DNA of 10,609 bases from Campylobacterales bacterium (GTDB lineage Bacteria; Campylobacterota; Campylobacteria; Campylobacterales; Hydrogenimonadaceae). The position numbers and the translations under genes are program-made. The stretch lies in contig JALSPH010000161.1 in NCBI GenBank assembly GCA_026986055.1, positions 1 to 10,609 of the forward strand. Reading direction: 5' to 3'. Positions 1-5,678 of this stretch are shown one piece after another (position 1 is the stretch's first letter; each line of letters opens with the position of its first letter). The notes below the pieces were generated by a model that saw nothing but the letters and a program-made list of their open reading frames with translations, had not been told where the DNA came from and made no database searches.

Positions 1-158
1 TGGCTGCTGTGTCTTGCATCTTCCACTGCAAGCTCGGTAAGGGCCTGCCTCTTCAGATAGAGTCCCACCAGCATGACCAAAGCTACACTTATAACAAGAA
101 AAATGGCTATCGTATTTATCATACGACGGCGAATCGTAACAAGTTTCTCTTTTGACAT
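1..158 (-). CDS. N-terminus of a membrane-anchored protein (partial, cut by window edge)
   Basis: Only the first 52 codons are inside the window. The protein starts MSKEKLVTIRRRM, a positively charged cytoplasmic tail, followed by one hydrophobic segment at about residues 14-35 (INTIAIFLVISVALVMLVGL), then a charged stretch (LKRQALTELAVEDARHSS) that should begin a periplasmic domain by the positive-inside rule. This layout is typical of membrane sensor proteins (sensor kinases, membrane diguanylate cyclases, chemoreceptors), but the diagnostic part is off the window and I do not assign a family. There is no Shine-Dalgarno sequence before the ATG; instead a perfect TATAAT lies six bases upstream, as expected for a leaderless mRNA. 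The alternative start at Met13 would remove the charged tail and seems less likely. Confidence 0.7.
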   Translation of the reverse strand, partial: MSKEKLVTIRRRMINTIAIFLVISVALVMLVGLYLKRQALTELAVEDARHSS

Positions 159-164
159 GGATAG

Positions 165-170
165 ATTATA
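165..170 (-). promoter_or_regulatory. -10 box (TATAAT) of a probable leaderless transcript
   Basis: Read on the minus strand, TATAAT is followed by CTATCC and then the ATG at 158-156. With the usual hexamer at -12 to -7, the first transcribed base would be the A of the ATG. No convincing -35 box is visible, only AT-rich sequence. Confidence 0.45.
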
Positions 171-220
171 TCTTATTTAACGCTCTTATTTGAACCAAAC
201 GGCCACGAAAATGTCATTGA

Positions 221-243
221 TTAAAAAAAAATTCACTTTTTAA
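221..243 (-). terminator. weak candidate terminator after the chorismate mutase operon
   Basis: On the minus strand, about 20 bases after the chorismate mutase stop, TTAAAAA can pair with TTTTTAA around a short loop inside a run of nine T residues. The stem is all A:T, so the hairpin is weak; the T run is the main evidence. The rest of the 159-264 gap holds only the upstream region of the leftmost gene. Confidence 0.3.
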
Positions 244-264
244 GCCATATCAAGCAGCAACTCA

Positions 265-564
265 CTAAAAAGAGCCTTTGTTGCGGAATTCCGCTATCTC
301 ACTCTCTACCATCGCATCTATCATCTGCTTGTAGATATCTACTACCATATTTGGAGAGACTCCGAGGGTAAGAGCTTTATGTCGGACGTGGTTCAACACA
401 TCCTCTATTCTTTCGTCCGCCTTGATCTCCTCGACGGTATGTTTGAATTTCGCCGCCTGCTTGATATAGTCGTTTCGCACGGCGATCAGTTCGACGATCT
501 TTTCATCGACCTTGTCCACTTCGTTACGCAGCTCTTCAAGCGTTTTGCACTCTTTTATCTCCAT
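265..564 (-). CDS. AroQ-type chorismate mutase (PchB-like architecture)
   Basis: A 99-residue all-helical protein with the AroQ pattern: Arg13 in LEELRNEVDKVD (helix 1), Arg30 in ELIAVRNDYIKQAAKFK, Lys41, Arg52 in KADERIEDV, and a last helix DAMVESEIAEFR. This family converts chorismate to prephenate in the cytosol, the entry to phenylalanine and tyrosine synthesis. The short single-domain form and the DYIKQAAKFK motif resemble PchB-type isochorismate pyruvate lyases, which also have weak mutase activity. At the C-terminal catalytic position where PchB and E. coli chorismate mutase carry Gln, this protein has Glu89; yeast chorismate mutase likewise uses Glu there. No pyochelin or salicylate genes are nearby, so mutase is the better guess. 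AAAAGG at 574-579 gives a nine-base spacing to the ATG. It is the last gene of a three-gene operon, 25 bases after its neighbour. Confidence 0.85.
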   Translation of the reverse strand: MEIKECKTLEELRNEVDKVDEKIVELIAVRNDYIKQAAKFKHTVEEIKADERIEDVLNHVRHKALTLGVSPNMVVDIYKQMIDAMVESEIAEFRNKGSF

Positions 565-589
565 CTCCTCATACCTTTTAGAAAATTTA

Positions 590-844
590 TCAACTTATTT
601 TATCCAAAAAATCTCCACTCTCTCTATGTCGCTTGAACTCCTCATAGAGCTCACCACACTCCCACTCATCCATCATTTGGCTCTTTATATCTTCCACTAT
701 TTCGGCAAGGCTTTCCAAAAGCTCCTCTATTTCGGAGGCTCTTGACTCCTCACCGGATCTTTCAAAAGCCAGACAAGCGCTTTTCAAAAAGGGGTAAAGA
801 TCCTTTTTTATAAACTGTTCAAGCTCTTCACACACTCTCTTCAC
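590..844 (-). CDS. small acidic helical protein, paralogue of its upstream neighbour
   Basis: An 84-residue protein, rich in Glu and predicted helical, with no signal peptide or membrane segment. I do not recognise the family. It aligns with the product of the gene just upstream: CEELEQF against CEDLKEL near the N-terminus, a Pro one residue apart (18 versus 17), and ECGELYEE (62-69) against ECSEIYEE (70-77) near the C-terminus, with a ~9-residue length difference in the middle. The start is GTG at 842-844; a second in-frame GTG at 833-835 lies nine bases after AGAGG and has the better ribosome-binding spacing, which would shorten the protein by three residues. Overlap with the upstream gene is 17 or 8 bases, implying translational coupling. 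Cys5, Cys24 and Cys63 are present; Cys5 and Cys63 match Cys4 and Cys71 of the paralogue. Confidence 0.75.
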   Translation of the reverse strand: MKRVCEELEQFIKKDLYPFLKSACLAFERSGEESRASEIEELLESLAEIVEDIKSQMMDEWECGELYEEFKRHRESGDFLDKIS

Positions 845-1103
845 CCTCTTGAGACTCTATCATCTTCACAAGCTCTTCATATATTTCGGAACACTCCTTT
901 TGACTCACTTCACCATCCTGAAGATCCTTCAAGAGCTCTTTAAAAGAGGATTTGAGCTCCTGAAGTTCGGCATACTCGCTTTTGGACTCTTCGTCGGCCT
1001 CTTTGGCATCGGCAATCTCTTCGAAGAGCTCGTCGATCATCTCCTCTACATCCGGTATCACCTCTATCTCGAGCAACTCTTTGAGATCTTCACATCCAGC
1101 CAT
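828..1103 (-). CDS. small acidic helical protein of unknown function
   Basis: A 91-residue protein with about a third acidic residues, predicted fully alpha-helical and probably cytosolic. It is first in the operon, preceded by a strong AGGAGG (1112-1117) eight bases from the ATG. It shares the CE(D/E)L N-terminal motif, Pro17, and the ECxExYEE C-terminal motif with the next gene, so the pair looks like an old tandem duplication. The two conserved cysteines (4 and 71) could bind metal or form a disulfide, but nothing in the sequence shows which. No database family is recognised. Its pairing with a chorismate mutase gene gives no clear functional link; the downstream overlap suggests the two small proteins are made together and may form a hetero-complex (inference). 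Confidence 0.75.
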   Translation of the reverse strand: MAGCEDLKELLEIEVIPDVEEMIDELFEEIADAKEADEESKSEYAELQELKSSFKELLKDLQDGEVSQKECSEIYEELVKMIESQEGEESV

Positions 1104-1145
1104 TGGCGGTCCCTCCTTTTTGGGTCATTTGATGAGGTATATAAA

Positions 1146-1154
1146 ACTATACCA
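1146..1154 (-). promoter_or_regulatory. extended -10 promoter of the small-protein/chorismate mutase operon
   Basis: On the minus strand TGGTATAGT gives a TGn extended -10 element, with transcription expected to start near 1139 and a leader of about 36 bases that contains the AGGAGG. No good -35 is visible, which is tolerable for an extended -10 promoter. Confidence 0.4.
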
Positions 1155-1183
1155 TAAACTGAGTTGCCATATTGAATACGCAT

Positions 1184-1229
1184 TTATTACCGCACCGACT
1201 AATAACCTTCATCTTTGATGCGGTAATAA
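1184..1229. repeat. perfect 11-bp inverted repeat between divergent genes
   Basis: TTATTACCGCA at 1184-1194 and its exact reverse complement TGCGGTAATAA at 1219-1229, separated by 24 bases. The arms lie between the operon reading left (start 1103) and the signal peptidase frame reading right (start 1254). The arm centres are 35 bp apart. The right arm ends 12 bases before the plus-strand -10 box, so a protein bound there could affect that promoter. The long spacer and absence of a T run argue against a terminator. Confidence 0.5.
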
Positions 1230-1241
1230 GGTGGCAGCCTT

Positions 1242-1247
1242 TAAAAT
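1242..1247 (+). promoter_or_regulatory. -10 box (TAAAAT) of a probable leaderless transcript
   Basis: TAAAAT is followed by AGCCGT and then ATG at 1254, so transcription is predicted to begin on the A of the start codon. There is no ribosome-binding sequence upstream of the ATG. The spacing is the same as at the leftmost gene in the window. Confidence 0.4.
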
Positions 1248-1253
1248 AGCCGT

Positions 1254-1916
1254 ATGAAACACTATTTGAAAAGAGCCGCTCTACTTGGCCTTTTATTGCT
1301 ACTTCTCTTCTCTTTCGTGCGAGTCTACAAAATAACCGATATAAGCATGACCTACACTATGGTGGAGGGTGATTATGTCGTCATTGAAAATATCTCTGCA
1401 GGCATACATCTACCCTCATGGTTCTTCTATCTCGACCTCCATCTTCTCGATAATTAGGAGGGAATACACAGAGGTGACCTTCTTGCTTTTAGGCACCCGC
1501 TAGAGAATCGCCTATATCTTAAACGGTGCGTCGCTCTGCCGGGCGACAAGCTTTTTTTGAGGGAGAAAAATCTATATCTCCAAATCGGAAGTGACTCTGC
1601 CGCCACATGCAGATATGCCCAAAAGTACGGAATAAAAATATATCTCGATGAAGATGGTTGCTGGCTTGAAAACCCTTACTCAAGATTCTATGCCGTCTCC
1701 CATATAGAAGAGGTAACGGGCCCGCCGGAGCTCTTGAACCTTCCAAAAAGGGTCGTACCTCCCCATAGCTACTTCTTTATGGGAGACTTCAGAGACAACT
1801 CGACCGACAGCCGCTTTTTCGGACCGATAGAGTACGACAAGATCTACTACAAAGTATGGTTTACGTTAAAAAAAAGCAGGAGTCTTGAATATATGGGATC
1901 GATAAAGAACTTTTAG
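1254..1916 (+). pseudogene. S26-family signal peptidase I, interrupted by an in-frame amber codon
   Basis: Signal peptidases cut N-terminal signal peptides from exported proteins at the outer face of the inner membrane. One frame of 220 codons carries the whole fold but has TAG at 1455-1457 (codon 68). Before it: a single N-terminal membrane segment (about residues 8-24) and box B, ISMTYTMVEGDYVV, with the nucleophile at Ser31. After it, in the same frame: HRGDLLAF, YLKRCVALPGD with the general base Lys90, and GDFRDNSTDSRFFGPI, the C-terminal signature. The first 67 residues alone lack the base; a restart downstream would lack the nucleophile. Everything but the stop is intact, so the mutation is recent, a sequencing error, or tolerated by readthrough. 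The stop overlaps AGGAGGG (1456-1462), but no sensible in-frame start follows at the right distance. The final TAG overlaps the stop of the convergent permease gene. This is a short variant rather than the classical LepB. Confidence 0.85.
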
Positions 1917-3025
1917 CTGCAGCAAGAGCCTCCCTTTTTACGCCTTAAAAGCTGAGGAGTCAGAAACCATACTATCAACCCCCACAAAACAACGGAAGAG
2001 AGTACGCTCAACCAGTCACCATGCTCCTCTATATGCACAAGAGAACGAGGCTCTATCTGCATAGATGTAAAAGTAAGATCTAGCAAAATACCGAACAGTA
2101 GCGACCCACCGACTATAGTTGCAAGATATATAACCAGCGAACGGGTTCCGAGCATCTTCTTTACCACCCCTATCGTAACCGTATTGGTAGCCGGGCCGGC
2201 ACTCAAAAAGAGGAAAGCGGCACCGAGGCTGACTCCGGAGAGAACCAAAGAGGCGGCTATCGGCAAGCTGGCCGTCGCACATACATACATGGGAACGGCG
2301 ATAGCTATGGAGAGCAGATAGCCTACCCATACATTTGAACCAAGCCACTCTCCGAGATCCTGCGGCATCGCTACCGTTATGGCCGCACCTACGATTAGCC
2401 CCCAGAAGAGAGGTTTTGCGATGTCTCCCATAAGAGTGATAAAAGCGTAACGTAGCGCTTCGACGAAGGAAAAAGCCTTTTTGTTTTCTCTCTCGCATCC
2501 GCTACTGCATGAGCATTCATCACTTTCAGGCTTCTTTACAACAGTATCGGTAACTATCTCTGTTGCACTAGGCCTTTTAACGAAAAAGGGGGGCTTTTTC
2601 TCCTTCTCATCCTTTACTAAAAAATTGCTCAAAATCCCGGCTGCAAAAGCTATCACGATTGAAGTTACGACTCTGTAGATCGTAAATATCCAGCCAAACA
2701 TTCCGAAAGTCGCAAGAATCGAATCTATGCCGGTAATCGGCGTAGAGATGAGAAAACTGAGTACCGACCCTCTGCTTGCTCCCTCCTTTTTAAGTGAAGC
2801 CGCAAGAGGTATGACTCCGCACGAACAGACCGGAAGGGGTATTCCAAAGAGTGTCGACTTGATAACCGAAAAGATATTGTCACGCCCCAGATGCCGCTGT
2901 ATGAAATCTTTCGGCAGCCATTCGTGCAGAAGGCCGGCGAAAAAGAGTCCGAAAAGTATGTAGGGAGCCATCGCACCCGTCAGCTCCCAAAGGGCCTTTA
3001 AAAAATCCCCAAGCGGATCCACCAT
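1913..3025 (-). CDS. DUF318/ArsP_1-type permease, probable heavy-metal exporter
   Basis: A 370-residue inner-membrane protein with two blocks of membrane helices, about residues 10-138 and 185-320, plus a last helix near 340-358. Each block carries a family hallmark: GIPLPVCSCGVIPLAASL and SFLISTPITGIDS in the first, PMYVCATASLPIAASL and SAGPATN in the second. The cytoplasmic linker has a cysteine cluster (ECSCSSGCER, about residues 170-179) and the protein ends in GGSCCS, possible metal ligands. Family members of this length with cysteine-rich loops are annotated as Cu/Zn efflux permeases; ArsP itself exports organoarsenicals. The substrate here is inferred. The ATG at 3025-3023 is preferred because AAGGA lies about six bases upstream; a TTG one codon earlier (3028) is too close to that site. 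It has its own divergent promoter region and a 3' end overlapping the signal peptidase frame by four bases. Confidence 0.85.
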   Translation of the reverse strand: MVDPLGDFLKALWELTGAMAPYILFGLFFAGLLHEWLPKDFIQRHLGRDNIFSVIKSTLFGIPLPVCSCGVIPLAASLKKEGASRGSVLSFLISTPITGIDSILATFGMFGWIFTIYRVVTSIVIAFAAGILSNFLVKDEKEKKPPFFVKRPSATEIVTDTVVKKPESDECSCSSGCERENKKAFSFVEALRYAFITLMGDIAKPLFWGLIVGAAITVAMPQDLGEWLGSNVWVGYLLSIAIAVPMYVCATASLPIAASLVLSGVSLGAAFLFLSAGPATNTVTIGVVKKMLGTRSLVIYLATIVGGSLLFGILLDLTFTSMQIEPRSLVHIEEHGDWLSVLSSVVLWGLIVWFLTPQLLRRKKGGSCCS

Positions 3026-3127
3026 CAAATTCCTTACATAAATTTATACTTTGTGTATCTTAACAACTTATATACTATCACTTCTTAAAATTTCTAATGA
3101 AAATTTTTAATAATTTAAGCTTCAGAA

Positions 3128-3141
3128 AACATATATATGTT
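3128..3141. repeat. 14-bp perfect palindrome in the diguanylate cyclase leader
   Basis: AACATATATATGTT is fully self-complementary. If translation starts at the GTG at 3187, this lies in the untranslated leader, about 46 bases upstream. It could be an operator or simply AT-rich sequence; the TA core makes chance occurrence fairly likely. Confidence 0.25.
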
Positions 3142-3186
3142 ATTATTAACCGAAATTATTTCGTCTCTACAAAAGGGAAAAAGAGA

Positions 3187-4965
3187 GTGCAGCAGTTACA
3201 CAAACTCCCCATAAAAGTTATCTATGTCGAAGATGACGAAACCATTATGAGCAAGACGGCAAATTTTCTCCAGAATTACGTTGAAGAGATTTATGTAGCC
3301 AAAAATGGAAAAGAGGGGCTCGAACTCTTTTTCGATATGGGACCCGATGCAGTTATAACAGATTTCGAAATGCCTGTTATGGACGGATTGGAGATGATAA
3401 AAGAGATAAAAGAGCATCGTCCCGATACTCCAATTTTTGTCACTACTTCGTTTGAAAACGATACTCTTCATCTGACACGCGCCATAGAGTACGGCATAAC
3501 CCAGTACGTATCGAAAAGTTCGAAGCCGGAGAGACTGCTACAGTCGATTTACGACTACTTTAAAAACGATGAAAAGTTCAATTTCCACTTGGAACTCCTG
3601 GATGACGGAACGATCCTCTCCATCGGTGAGAGGTTCGCATTTATACTTGGATACAGCCCTGAAGAGCTTCTCCTTGAACATGCTTCACGTATCATCGAGC
3701 CCATACCCCATATTCACAATCGCCACTTTCTCTCGAAGCTCAATGAAAAAAAGAGCATAGAGTATGCACACTGTATCTTCAAGAGGAAAGATGGAGCAGA
3801 GCTTCTTTTAAGCGGTTCGGCAGAACTTGTATATTTTGACGGGAAGAAAAAGTATATCTCCAAATGGCATCCCGTAGACTCCATAATGCGTTCCAACGAA
3901 GAGATAAAAGAGCGCCTTGCAAAAGAGACATATCTTAAATCTCTCATGAAGTTTCATGCCGAAATAAGCCAGGATATCATTACCGCTTTTACTATAGAGG
4001 AGTTTTTGCAAGGCTTCATAGAGAAACTGCCGAAAACAAGTGAAAAAACTCTAGGCTTTCTGATGCTTATGGAGGGCTCGAGGCTTAAAGAGCTATATCA
4101 CCCCTCAAACTCAGGGGTGACGTTCGACTCTATCGCCTCTGAAACTATCGACTTGGAAAATTCCGAGAACAAAAAACTCTATCTCCCCTGCTTTCTGGCT
4201 ATGAAACATAGCCAGATAGTATTCGTCGACGATATATCGAACCTACCCGAGACGAAACTGAAAGAGCTTCTTACAAAAAACGGAATAGTAACGGTCATAT
4301 CGATTCCTATGAAAATCAGGCTCAAAAATATGCCCACGGGTATTTTGACACTTCTTTTCAAACAGAACCACACTTTCGACAAAGAGGAGCTTGACCTGTG
4401 GCAGAACATCGCAAATACGGTAGCCTTCGGTATAGAGTCCATAAAAGCTAAAATTGAGCGTGACGAACTGATAAGAAAGCTCGATCTGATGGCTCACACC
4501 GACAAACTGACCGGAACCGTGAACCGCCACAGAGGAATAGAGCTTTTGGAGCACGAGATAAAAAGGGCCAAAAGGTACGAACACCCCTTTTCAATCATCT
4601 ACTTCGATATAGACCACTTCAAAAAGATAAACGACACCTATGGCCACGCAACCGGAGACACCGTACTGATCAAGGCAACGGAAACCATAAAAAGAAATCT
4701 TCGAGCAACAGATACGCTAATAAGGTGGGGAGGAGAGGAGTTCATGATACTGCTGCCCGAAACCACACTCTCCGATGCGGTACATCTTGCCAAAAAACTT
4801 CGTGAATATCTGGAGATGAGATCTGCAGATATTCCTGTACCTATAACTGCCAGCTTCGGGGTCGCTTCGTGGGAAGAGGGGCAATCTCTGGATACGCTTG
4901 TCCACCGTGCAGATACAAAAATGTACGAAGCCAAAACACTTGGAAGAAACCGTATAGCCTACTGA
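3187..4965 (+). CDS. REC-PAS-GAF-GGDEF response regulator diguanylate cyclase
   Basis: A soluble signalling protein that makes cyclic di-GMP from two GTP when its receiver is phosphorylated by an unknown histidine kinase. Domains (numbering from this start, 592 aa): REC about 8-125, acidic patch YVEDDE, phospho-acceptor Asp59 in ITDFEMPVMDG; PAS about 131-235 (SIGERFAFILGYSPEELL); GAF-like region about 262-420; GGDEF about 430-592, with TDKLTGTVNR, the metal site in FDIDHFKKIND, active-site GGEEF at 515-519 and an I-site RATD at 506-509, five residues upstream. An intact I-site predicts product inhibition. Start choice: an ATG at 3097 is in frame, but the 30 codons it adds are very AT-rich, do not resemble a domain and have no ribosome-binding site; GTG at 3187 follows AAGGG by about eight bases. 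A TAAAAT five bases before the ATG keeps a leaderless longer form possible. No cognate kinase is in the window. Confidence 0.93.
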   Translation: MQQLHKLPIKVIYVEDDETIMSKTANFLQNYVEEIYVAKNGKEGLELFFDMGPDAVITDFEMPVMDGLEMIKEIKEHRPDTPIFVTTSFENDTLHLTRAIEYGITQYVSKSSKPERLLQSIYDYFKNDEKFNFHLELLDDGTILSIGERFAFILGYSPEELLLEHASRIIEPIPHIHNRHFLSKLNEKKSIEYAHCIFKRKDGAELLLSGSAELVYFDGKKKYISKWHPVDSIMRSNEEIKERLAKETYLKSLMKFHAEISQDIITAFTIEEFLQGFIEKLPKTSEKTLGFLMLMEGSRLKELYHPSNSGVTFDSIASETIDLENSENKKLYLPCFLAMKHSQIVFVDDISNLPETKLKELLTKNGIVTVISIPMKIRLKNMPTGILTLLFKQNHTFDKEELDLWQNIANTVAFGIESIKAKIERDELIRKLDLMAHTDKLTGTVNRHRGIELLEHEIKRAKRYEHPFSIIYFDIDHFKKINDTYGHATGDTVLIKATETIKRNLRATDTLIRWGGEEFMILLPETTLSDAVHLAKKLREYLEMRSADIPVPITASFGVASWEEGQSLDTLVHRADTKMYEAKTLGRNRIAY

Positions 4966-5115
4966 TCAGGCAAAACGCTCTCTTTTTCTAACCTCCAGGA
5001 ATAGATCAAGATTGTCTATGAAAAGATCTATCAGATATGGGTCGAACATCCTGCCTCTCTCTTTTTTCATGAACTCCACTATCTCTTCAACCGGCCACGC
5101 CTTTTTGTAGCTTCG
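4966..5115 (-). pseudogene. C-terminal remnant of an HD-GYP domain
   Basis: Reading the minus strand in a frame different from the receiver gene, 49 codons ending in TGA (4968-4966) give RSYKKAWPVEEIVEFMKKE, then RGRMFDPYLIDLFIDNLDLF and LEVRKRERFA. This is the characteristic end of HD-GYP cyclic-di-GMP phosphodiesterases (YKKAW, then an FDPxLVxxF-like motif and a final helix). The HD and GYP catalytic motifs that should precede it by about 150 residues are absent. It begins exactly where the receiver domain ends (near 5115), one base out of phase, so it reads as the 3' end of the same gene after an internal deletion. Its stop codon abuts the diguanylate cyclase stop (4963-4965), the tight convergent arrangement expected of a once-functional gene end. 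It has no start codon or ribosome site of its own and is not likely to be made as a separate protein. Confidence 0.75.
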
Positions 5116-5477
5116 ACCGTTTTCAGCAGCTCTTTTATCTTCAGAAGCTTTGGAACGAAAGCGCTGATCCCGGCATCTATAACGGCCGAGAGTCGATAGT
5201 CGTCACTGTATGAAGATGTAAGTATGATAGGAACCTCTCTGTCCAAGGTCCGGATCGCCTTCGACATACGTATACCGTCCATTCCGGGCATCTTCAGATC
5301 GGTTACGACAATATCGGGTTTGCACTTTTCAAAAAGTTCGATACCTTTTTTGCCATCTTCGGCTATCCAGAGAGTTTTTACGCGCGGCGCCAGAAACGGT
5401 ACGACACCTCTTCTTGTCTCTCTGTCGTTCTCTACATACAACAGAGTAGAACTCTCCAACGGATTTTCGATCTCCAA
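5079..5477 (-). CDS. receiver (REC) domain left from a truncated REC-HD-GYP regulator
   Basis: A 132-residue protein containing one full receiver domain: STLLYVEND, phospho-acceptor Asp60 in IVVTDLKMPGMDG, the Ser/Thr position in ILTSSYSDD and the conserved Lys in FVPKLLKIKELL. The acidic patch reads Glu-Asn-Asp, so the second position of the usual pair is Asn17, which may weaken Mg2+ binding. The last ~10 residues (ATKRRGRLKR) are basic and come from reading the HD-GYP tail in the wrong frame. The intact ancestor was most likely an RpfG-like cyclic-di-GMP phosphodiesterase; the present product could at most act as a phosphate sink or CheY-like single-domain regulator. Start is TTG at 5477-5475, five bases after AAAAGGG. 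The frame continues upstream to an ATG at 5546 with a better ribosome site, but two consecutive stops (TGA TAG) lie between. Confidence 0.8.
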   Translation of the reverse strand: MEIENPLESSTLLYVENDRETRRGVVPFLAPRVKTLWIAEDGKKGIELFEKCKPDIVVTDLKMPGMDGIRMSKAIRTLDREVPIILTSSYSDDYRLSAVIDAGISAFVPKLLKIKELLKTVEATKRRGRLKR

Positions 5478-5504
5478 AACTGCCCTTTTGACTTCTTTTA
5501 ACTA

Positions 5505-5546
5505 TCAAATATATTTCATGGCCTTATTAAGCAAAAACTCTTCCAT
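5505..5546 (-). other. 13-codon reading frame with strong ribosome-binding site, in phase with the receiver gene
   Basis: On the minus strand GGAGG (5552-5556) stands five bases before an ATG opening MEEFLLNKAMKYI, closed by TGA and at once by TAG. The frame then continues without further stops through LKEVKRAVLEIENP into the receiver domain. It may be the original N-terminus of the REC-HD-GYP gene, now cut off by stops, or a short leader peptide. The strong ribosome site favours real translation of these codons in the present or past. Nothing is recognisable in the peptide. Confidence 0.35.
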
Positions 5547-5604
5547 TTTTGCCTCCGTAAAGTAATATTTCGGCATTTTGTCCAAATTATTTAGCAAGAA
5601 GAAC

Positions 5605-5624
5605 AAAAACTGTGCAGTTTTTTT
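5605..5624. terminator. candidate hairpin terminator between addA and the receiver gene
   Basis: AAAAACT and AGTTTTT pair around a GTGC loop, with two more T residues on the plus strand; on the minus strand the 3' arm itself is the T run. It lies about 55 bases after the addA stop and before the receiver gene, so it could end addA transcription. The stem is mostly A:T. The rest of the 5547-5678 gap is AT-rich and includes a TATAAT (minus strand, 5663-5668) just after addA, a possible promoter for the downstream gene. Confidence 0.35.
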
Positions 5625-5678
5625 CAATACTGTTTCTTATCATATGCGTAAAGGTTTTCTATATTATAAGTTATTAAA

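Noticed and set aside
849..1157. Plus-strand frame opposite the small acidic proteins, looking hydrophobic (Leu/Phe-rich)
   Set aside because: Reverse of Glu/Lys-rich helices gives Leu/Phe-rich translation; no ribosome site, and the minus-strand genes have an AGGAGG and mutual similarity.
1456..1556. Restart of the signal peptidase after the amber codon using the AGGAGGG at the stop
   Set aside because: No ATG, GTG or TTG in frame lies at a suitable distance (the nearby GTG is out of frame and ends quickly), and any product would lack the catalytic Ser.
1867..1875. Run of nine T on the minus strand after the permease stop, as a terminator
   Set aside because: I could not find a convincing stem immediately before the T run, and the run codes for Lys residues in the signal peptidase frame.
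3097..3186. N-terminal 30-residue extension of the diguanylate cyclase from the ATG at 3097
   Set aside because: Very AT-rich, no ribosome-binding site, no domain similarity; the GTG at 3187 with AAGGG upstream directly precedes the receiver domain. Kept only as an alternative.
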